Assembly (NCBI GenBank): GCA_963707875.1 | Contig: CAVPRU010000001.1 | Coordinates: 682,001-746,000, forward strand | Length of the DNA stretch: 64,000 bases | Origin: SZUA-320 sp963707875 | GTDB taxonomy: Bacteria > Gemmatimonadota > Gemmatimonadetes > Gemmatimonadales > GWC2-71-9 | Direction: 5' to 3' | In this document: piece after piece, positions 59,833 to 64,000 of the stretch | Numbering within the stretch: position 1 is the stretch's first letter | How the letters are laid out: every line of letters begins with the position of its first letter | Notes under the pieces: model-generated | Seen by the model: the letters and a program-made list of their open reading frames with translations, nothing else | The model's database searches: none | What the model was told of the DNA's origin: nothing | Translations under genes and position numbers: made by a program

Positions 59833-62800
59833 CTATCGGACGTTCCGGTCCTCGGTCCTGATCCGAACGCCATCACTGGCCGTCAGCCGAAGCCGACCGG
59901 CCGTCACCGGAAGGTGAACTTCCCCGCCCCGGGCGAACGAGAGAACCTGTCCGGTGACCGCGTCCCGGACCAGCACCATCGGGAAGGCGGCCCGGTTCCA
60001 GCGGATCACCGCTCGGCCGGAAGCGTCGCGGCTCAAGTCGAAACCTGGATTGTCACTGGGGGCCCCCGCCCGCTGCTCCGCGGACCGGCCACCCGCCACC
60101 ACCCGGAGGGTGGTCATCTCCAGCTCCATCGCCCGCTCGAGCGGAATGACGAAGGCAAACCCCTCCTCCACTCCGGTCGGGAGATCTCCCACGGGCACCG
60201 CGCTGAAGCCGCGGCGGTACAGGACCGTGCCATCGGACGCCAGAGCCTCCAGGCGATGGGGGCCCGGTGGCGGAAGCACGAGCGGCGCATCCACCACGAA
60301 GGCGGGCTCGAGAACGGGACCCCGGTCGGTGATCCGGCCCCAGACCAGGAGTCCGCGTCCGGTGCCCTGCCCTACCGCCACGATGTTATTGGGTCCAGCC
60401 TGGCGATAGCTGACCATCGCCGCCCAGTTGTAGTCGCTGACCCAATCCGGGTTGCAGTACCCCATCAGGTCGACATAGACCGCGGGGTCCTTGGGGGAAA
60501 GCGTGGCGACATCGAGCCCCCAGACGCCGATCTTGCCACCGGGGTAGGGATAGGAGGGATCGGGACCGGCGGGACCACCGCAGGGCGCATGGGAACGACC
60601 CATGTTATGCCCCAGCTCATGGGCCATGACCTCGGAGCCGCTGGGAAGCCGATCCCAGCCGATCGCAGTCCGGGCGCTGCCGCCAACGTACCCCATTCCC
60701 GCGACTCCGCTTCCGTAGCTGGTCTTCACCACGCCGTAGTAATACTGACTGCTCCCATCCAGGGTCTTCAGTGCCCGCACTTCGCTCAGGATGGTACCCC
60801 AGGCCCCGTTGCCATTCCCGCTCTCCAGCGCCGGGGCGGACGTGGTGTAGCTGGTACGGACATCGGCGGCATACCCCGCCACCGGGAGCATCTTCTTGGT
60901 GTTGACCAGGAAGGTCTCGGTGTTGCCACTGTTGACCACCCCCTCCAGGCCGTTCGCCGTCTGCAGCACCGGGACGAACCGGACATCGAAGGTGGGCACG
61001 GAGCGCACGTCGACCACCCCCGGGGATCCCGAAACCGGGAAGCTGTTGTCGGTTTCATTCGTTTCGGCCACCAGCCCGCCGGGATCCACATCGGCCAGCA
61101 CCATGAGGTTTGGCTGCACCAGACTGCCAGGGACCAGCACGTTCCAGGATGACGCCAGCACATTCTCGGTAACGGTCAGGGGCACCGAGCCGGACGGCGC
61201 GTTGATCGTGTAGCTCTGGACCAGCACTGCTCCGCTGTACAGCCGCACCCGAACCGCCGGCGTCGCGGTGTTGGCCTCATTCGCGAGCGTGAAGACCCGC
61301 AGGTAGGCGGCTCGACCGGCCACCAGTGGCGTGGTGCCATCGTACCGCTGGGTGGCCTGGGTCAGGTAGACGCCATCCACCCGGAGATTCAGGGTGGTGG
61401 GTGGCCCGGTAACGGCATAGCTGACCGCCACGGCAGAGGTGCCACCGGCGTTCACGGTCGCGGGCTGGGAAGCGGGCGTCCCGCCCCAGGTCTGGCCTCC
61501 ACTCGCCACGTTGGACGCCGTAATCGTGTAGGAGCCCGGTACCAGCCCGGTCAGGGTGGTACTGCCCGTCAGATTCTGCGAGAAGCCACCGGGCCCCGTC
61601 ACCGTGACGGCGGCCGCCGCGCCTCCCGGCAGTCCACTGATGGTCACCGACAGCGACCCGGTGGACTGGGCATAGCCCACCGCCGCTGCCGCGGTCGCCC
61701 CGGCACTCACCGTGACCACTTGCAGGGGCGGAGTGGGAGCCCACGTCTGGCCTCCGGAGGACACCGACGATGTCGCCACCGAGTAGCTCCCGGGTTGCAG
61801 CCCGGTCAGCGTGGTGGTGGCCGTCACGGACTGAGAGAATCCTCCGGGGCCGGTCACCAGAATCGCCCCGGGGATACCCCCGGGGAGCCCGTTCACCGAC
61901 AGCGCCAGGCTGCCATGGGTCGGACTGTACTGGACCGCCACCAGGTTGGGTGTCGTGCTGGCCGGCACCGCGCTGGCCTGTGAAGCTGGAGTGGGCGTGT
62001 AGTTCTGGCCACCGACGCTGATCGGAGCCGCCGTGACGAGGTAGCTCCCTGGCACCAGTCCTACCAACGCCGCGGTCTCCGCGAGCCCCTGGCTGAAGCC
62101 ACCCGGTCCGGTCACGGTCACACTGGCCGCGGTGCCTGTCGGCAGCCCGGTCACGGAAACGGTCAGTCCACCCGTGGTGATCGCGAACGACAGGCCGAGC
62201 GAAACCTGGGAGGTGCCGATCGTGACGGAATAGCCGGCGGGATTCGGGGACCAGGTGTGACCCAGATGCTGAACCGGGTTGGCGGAGACCAGGTAGTTGC
62301 CTGGATCGAGCCCCGTGAGAAGGTCGGCCGTGGTGGCGTTCGCGCTGAACCCCCCCGGCCCGGAAATCGTCAGCGATGCCACGCCGCCCGGTGGAAGCCC
62401 GGAGGCCTGAAAGGCAAGACTGCCCGTCAGCCGGGTGAATGCCACGGTCAGCGCGACTGGGGTCGTCCCGGCACTCACGGCCGTCGGCGCACCAGGCAGG
62501 GTGGGTTGGTACTGGGCGGACCCCACCACCACCGTGACCCCGCTCAGGCTGTAGACCCCGGCTGCCAGCCCGGTCAGCGTCTGCGTCCCGCTCACGGGAG
62601 CATTGAAACCCCCCGGTCCGGAGAGAGTGAGGCCGGCCGGCACCCCGTCAGGCAACCCGGTCACGGCGATCGAAAGAGCACCGGTCGTCACCCCATACTG
62701 GATCTGCGCCGAGGCGGACTGCCCACTGTTCACCACCACGGCCTGACTGGGGGCATCAGCCATCCAGATATGCCCACCGGAGCTGACCTCTCCCGCGAGG

Positions 62801-63032
62801 ATGCTGTAGCTCCCGGGGGCCAGATTGCCGAGGGTCGTACCGGAGTTCAACTGCTGCTGGAAGCCACCCGGGCCGGTCACGGACACATTGGCAGGGACCC
62901 CGGAGTCGAGCCCCAGGATGGTGACCACCAGAGTACCCTTGGCCAGTGGCGGGGTGAGCCCCGCGACCCGGTCTTCGCCCCCGCACAGGCGGTCGCCAGG
63001 CTCAACCCCAGCAGAACGCAAGGGAAGCTCAT
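59833..63032 (-). CDS. Secreted zinc metalloprotease with six tandem beta-sandwich repeats (one-base frame change near the signal peptide)
   Basis: About 1066 residues if joined. The signal peptide M-S-F-P-C-V-L-L-G-L-S-L-A-T-A-C (from ATG 63032) is out of frame with the rest; a run of five C on the plus strand (62978-62982) is where they separate, and one extra base joins them. Six tandem repeats of about 85 residues (V-T-G-P-G-G-F-S type) follow, then a CARDB-like region and a zinc protease domain with A-H-E-L-G-H-N-M-G-R-S-H and a D-L-M-G-Y-C Met-turn. Extracellular or surface protease, no partner nearby. Confidence 0.75.
61405..62940 (-). repeat. Six tandem ~85-residue beta-domain repeats in the metalloprotease
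   Basis: Residue-level repeats of lengths 87, 86, 84, 86, 85 and 84, each with T-G-P-G-G-F in the first third, L-T-G-L-x-P-G-S-Y in the middle and a T/S-G at the junction. The array is contiguous, with no linkers, and encodes carboxypeptidase-regulatory-like or Ig-like folds used as stalks. Confidence 0.75.
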
Positions 63033-63229
63033 GCGACGACGGAGAGTCCCGAACCAAGGAACGGTCACTTAAGGTCCTCTGATTCAATCACTTGCATGAT
63101 CACACCGGGTTCCGGTGTGGAGTGGCACCAACAGGGCTCCCGGACAGAAGAGCAGGAGGTGTACCGGGACCTTGCGCCAACGGAACGCCCCGGAAGAGAT
63201 TCAGCAGACCCCACGCACAGGGAGCCACC

Positions 63230-64000
63230 ATGTCCAGCCGCCGGAGCTTCGTCGCATCCATGGTCGGGGCCGCTGCCACCCTGCCGGCGTTCCGCGAGGA
63301 AGCCATCGCCCAGGTGGCCCGGGCCGACTCGAGGGCCGGGGCACGCTCCCCGCTCGACGTCGCCGCAGACGAGTCCTACTGGGCCGAGATCCAACGGGCC
63401 TTCGATACCGACCGGACGATGGTCAATCTGAACAACGGCGGGGTCTGCCCCACTCCCACCCATGTGCTCGAGGCGATGATCCGGGACCTCCGGTTCAGCA
63501 ACGAGTTGCCGGTCGAACACATGTGGCGCGTGCTGGAGCCCCGGATCGAGAGCGTCCGCCGGGACCTCGCGGCCGACTTCGGTTGCGACATCGAGGAGAT
63601 GGCGATCACCCGCAACGCTTCCGAGGCGCTCGAGATCATGATCTTCGGGCTTGACCTGAAGCGGGGTGACGAGGTGGTGGTCTCCAATCAGAACTATGGC
63701 CGGATGCTCACCAGCTGGGACCAACGGGTCCGACGTGAGGGAATCGTCCTCAAGCAGGTCTCCTTCGACGTGCCGCCACCCTCCCAGCAGCATATTCTCG
63801 ACCGGTTCCGCGAGGCGGTCACTCCCCGGACCCGGGCGATCGAGCTTCCCCATATCACCAACCTGAGCGGCCAGATCCTCCCGATCCGGGAGATCGTGGC
63901 GATGGCGCGCCCCCTGGGCATCGAGGTGCTGGTGGATGGGGCCCACGCCTACGCCCACTTCCCGTTCACCCGGGACGATCTGGGCTGTGACTACTACGGC
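63230..64000 (+). CDS. Class V aminotransferase family protein with Tat-type signal (partial)
   Basis: 257 codons to the right edge; the C-terminus is missing. ATG 63230 has GGAG 6 nt upstream. The N-terminus has S-R-R-S-F-V, a twin-Arg Tat-like motif, followed by a hydrophobic stretch; the body has N-L-N-N-G-G, R-N-A-S-E-A-L-E and V-D-G-A-H-A-Y-A-H (the Asp that contacts PLP). This resembles isopenicillin-N-epimerase-like/cysteine-desulfurase-fold PLP enzymes. The PLP Lys lies beyond the edge. An exported PLP enzyme of this fold is unusual but known in twin-Arg families. Confidence 0.8.
   Translation, partial: MSSRRSFVASMVGAAATLPAFREEAIAQVARADSRAGARSPLDVAADESYWAEIQRAFDTDRTMVNLNNGGVCPTPTHVLEAMIRDLRFSNELPVEHMWRVLEPRIESVRRDLAADFGCDIEEMAITRNASEALEIMIFGLDLKRGDEVVVSNQNYGRMLTSWDQRVRREGIVLKQVSFDVPPPSQQHILDRFREAVTPRTRAIELPHITNLSGQILPIREIVAMARPLGIEVLVDGAHAYAHFPFTRDDLGCDYYG

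Noticed and set aside
61405..62940. The six repeats as a mobile or recent tandem DNA duplication
   Set aside because: They align only at protein level, lengths vary from 84 to 87 residues, and they lie wholly within one gene.

Overview
The window is a dense, GC-rich bacterial chromosome segment carrying conserved housekeeping and cell-envelope genes. There is no rRNA, tRNA, CRISPR array, phage or insertion sequence that I can see. The BamA/TamA-type outer-membrane protein with a TamB-like partner, the MsbA-type exporter and the heptosyltransferase-like enzyme point to a diderm. Base composition, long overlapping operons, Ig-like and beta-propeller lipoproteins and a cytochrome c/FTR1 fusion would fit Gemmatimonadota or a related soil or sediment lineage. 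That placement is inference and was not tested by any search.

Layout. 1-5328 (minus): class A PBP, amidohydrolase, HNH nuclease, an SGNH-like protein and the start of an MBOAT acyltransferase. 5390-12950: tyrS, patatin, ferredoxin and GT4 on plus; a CgeB-like glycosyltransferase with an MsbA-like exporter on minus; a GT9 enzyme with a small helical protein on plus. 12986-16069: yebC-ruvC-ruvA-(zinc-ribbon ORF)-ruvB. 16110-18848: methyltransferase and secreted cyclophilin (minus), then a haem lipoprotein (plus). 18905-29649: one collinear block queA-tgt-yajC-def-fmt-thiE-thiS-thiG-rsmB-PASTA-rpe-resA-tsaD-lgt, mostly with start/stop overlaps. 29654-42565 (minus): TamA-TamB-lipid kinase-NtrC-like regulator-zinc ribbon-HAD-membrane protein-acpS, then the iron permease behind a Fur-like box. 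42675-52002 (plus): DacB; cobalamin adenosyltransferase-aroB; principal sigma factor; glcD-glcE-glcF-ygfZ ending in a strong terminator. 52027-64000 is more accessory: small lipoprotein, cytidylate-kinase-like protein with MFS exporter, M48 protease, ThrE exporter, a roughly 14-blade propeller lipoprotein, SDR, a repeat-rich metalloprotease and a truncated class V aminotransferase.

Three things stand out. First, many first-of-operon genes have a TAnnnT -10-like box ending only 6-8 nt before the start codon and no Shine-Dalgarno, which suggests widespread leaderless transcription. Second, at least four genes (yajC, def, the cytochrome c/FTR1 permease, the metalloprotease) and possibly a ferredoxin are broken by one-base frame changes. 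Three of these lie at or beside a run of five G/C and are restored by one extra base, which looks like residual sequencing indels. Third, several familiar loci have odd members: a kinase-less PASTA protein where a PASTA kinase is often found, a 61-residue zinc ribbon between ruvA and ruvB, and an NtrC-like protein lacking the sigma-54 contact motif.

No stretch of more than 300 bases lacks a gene. The longest gap (45832-46112) is described under its regulatory entries.
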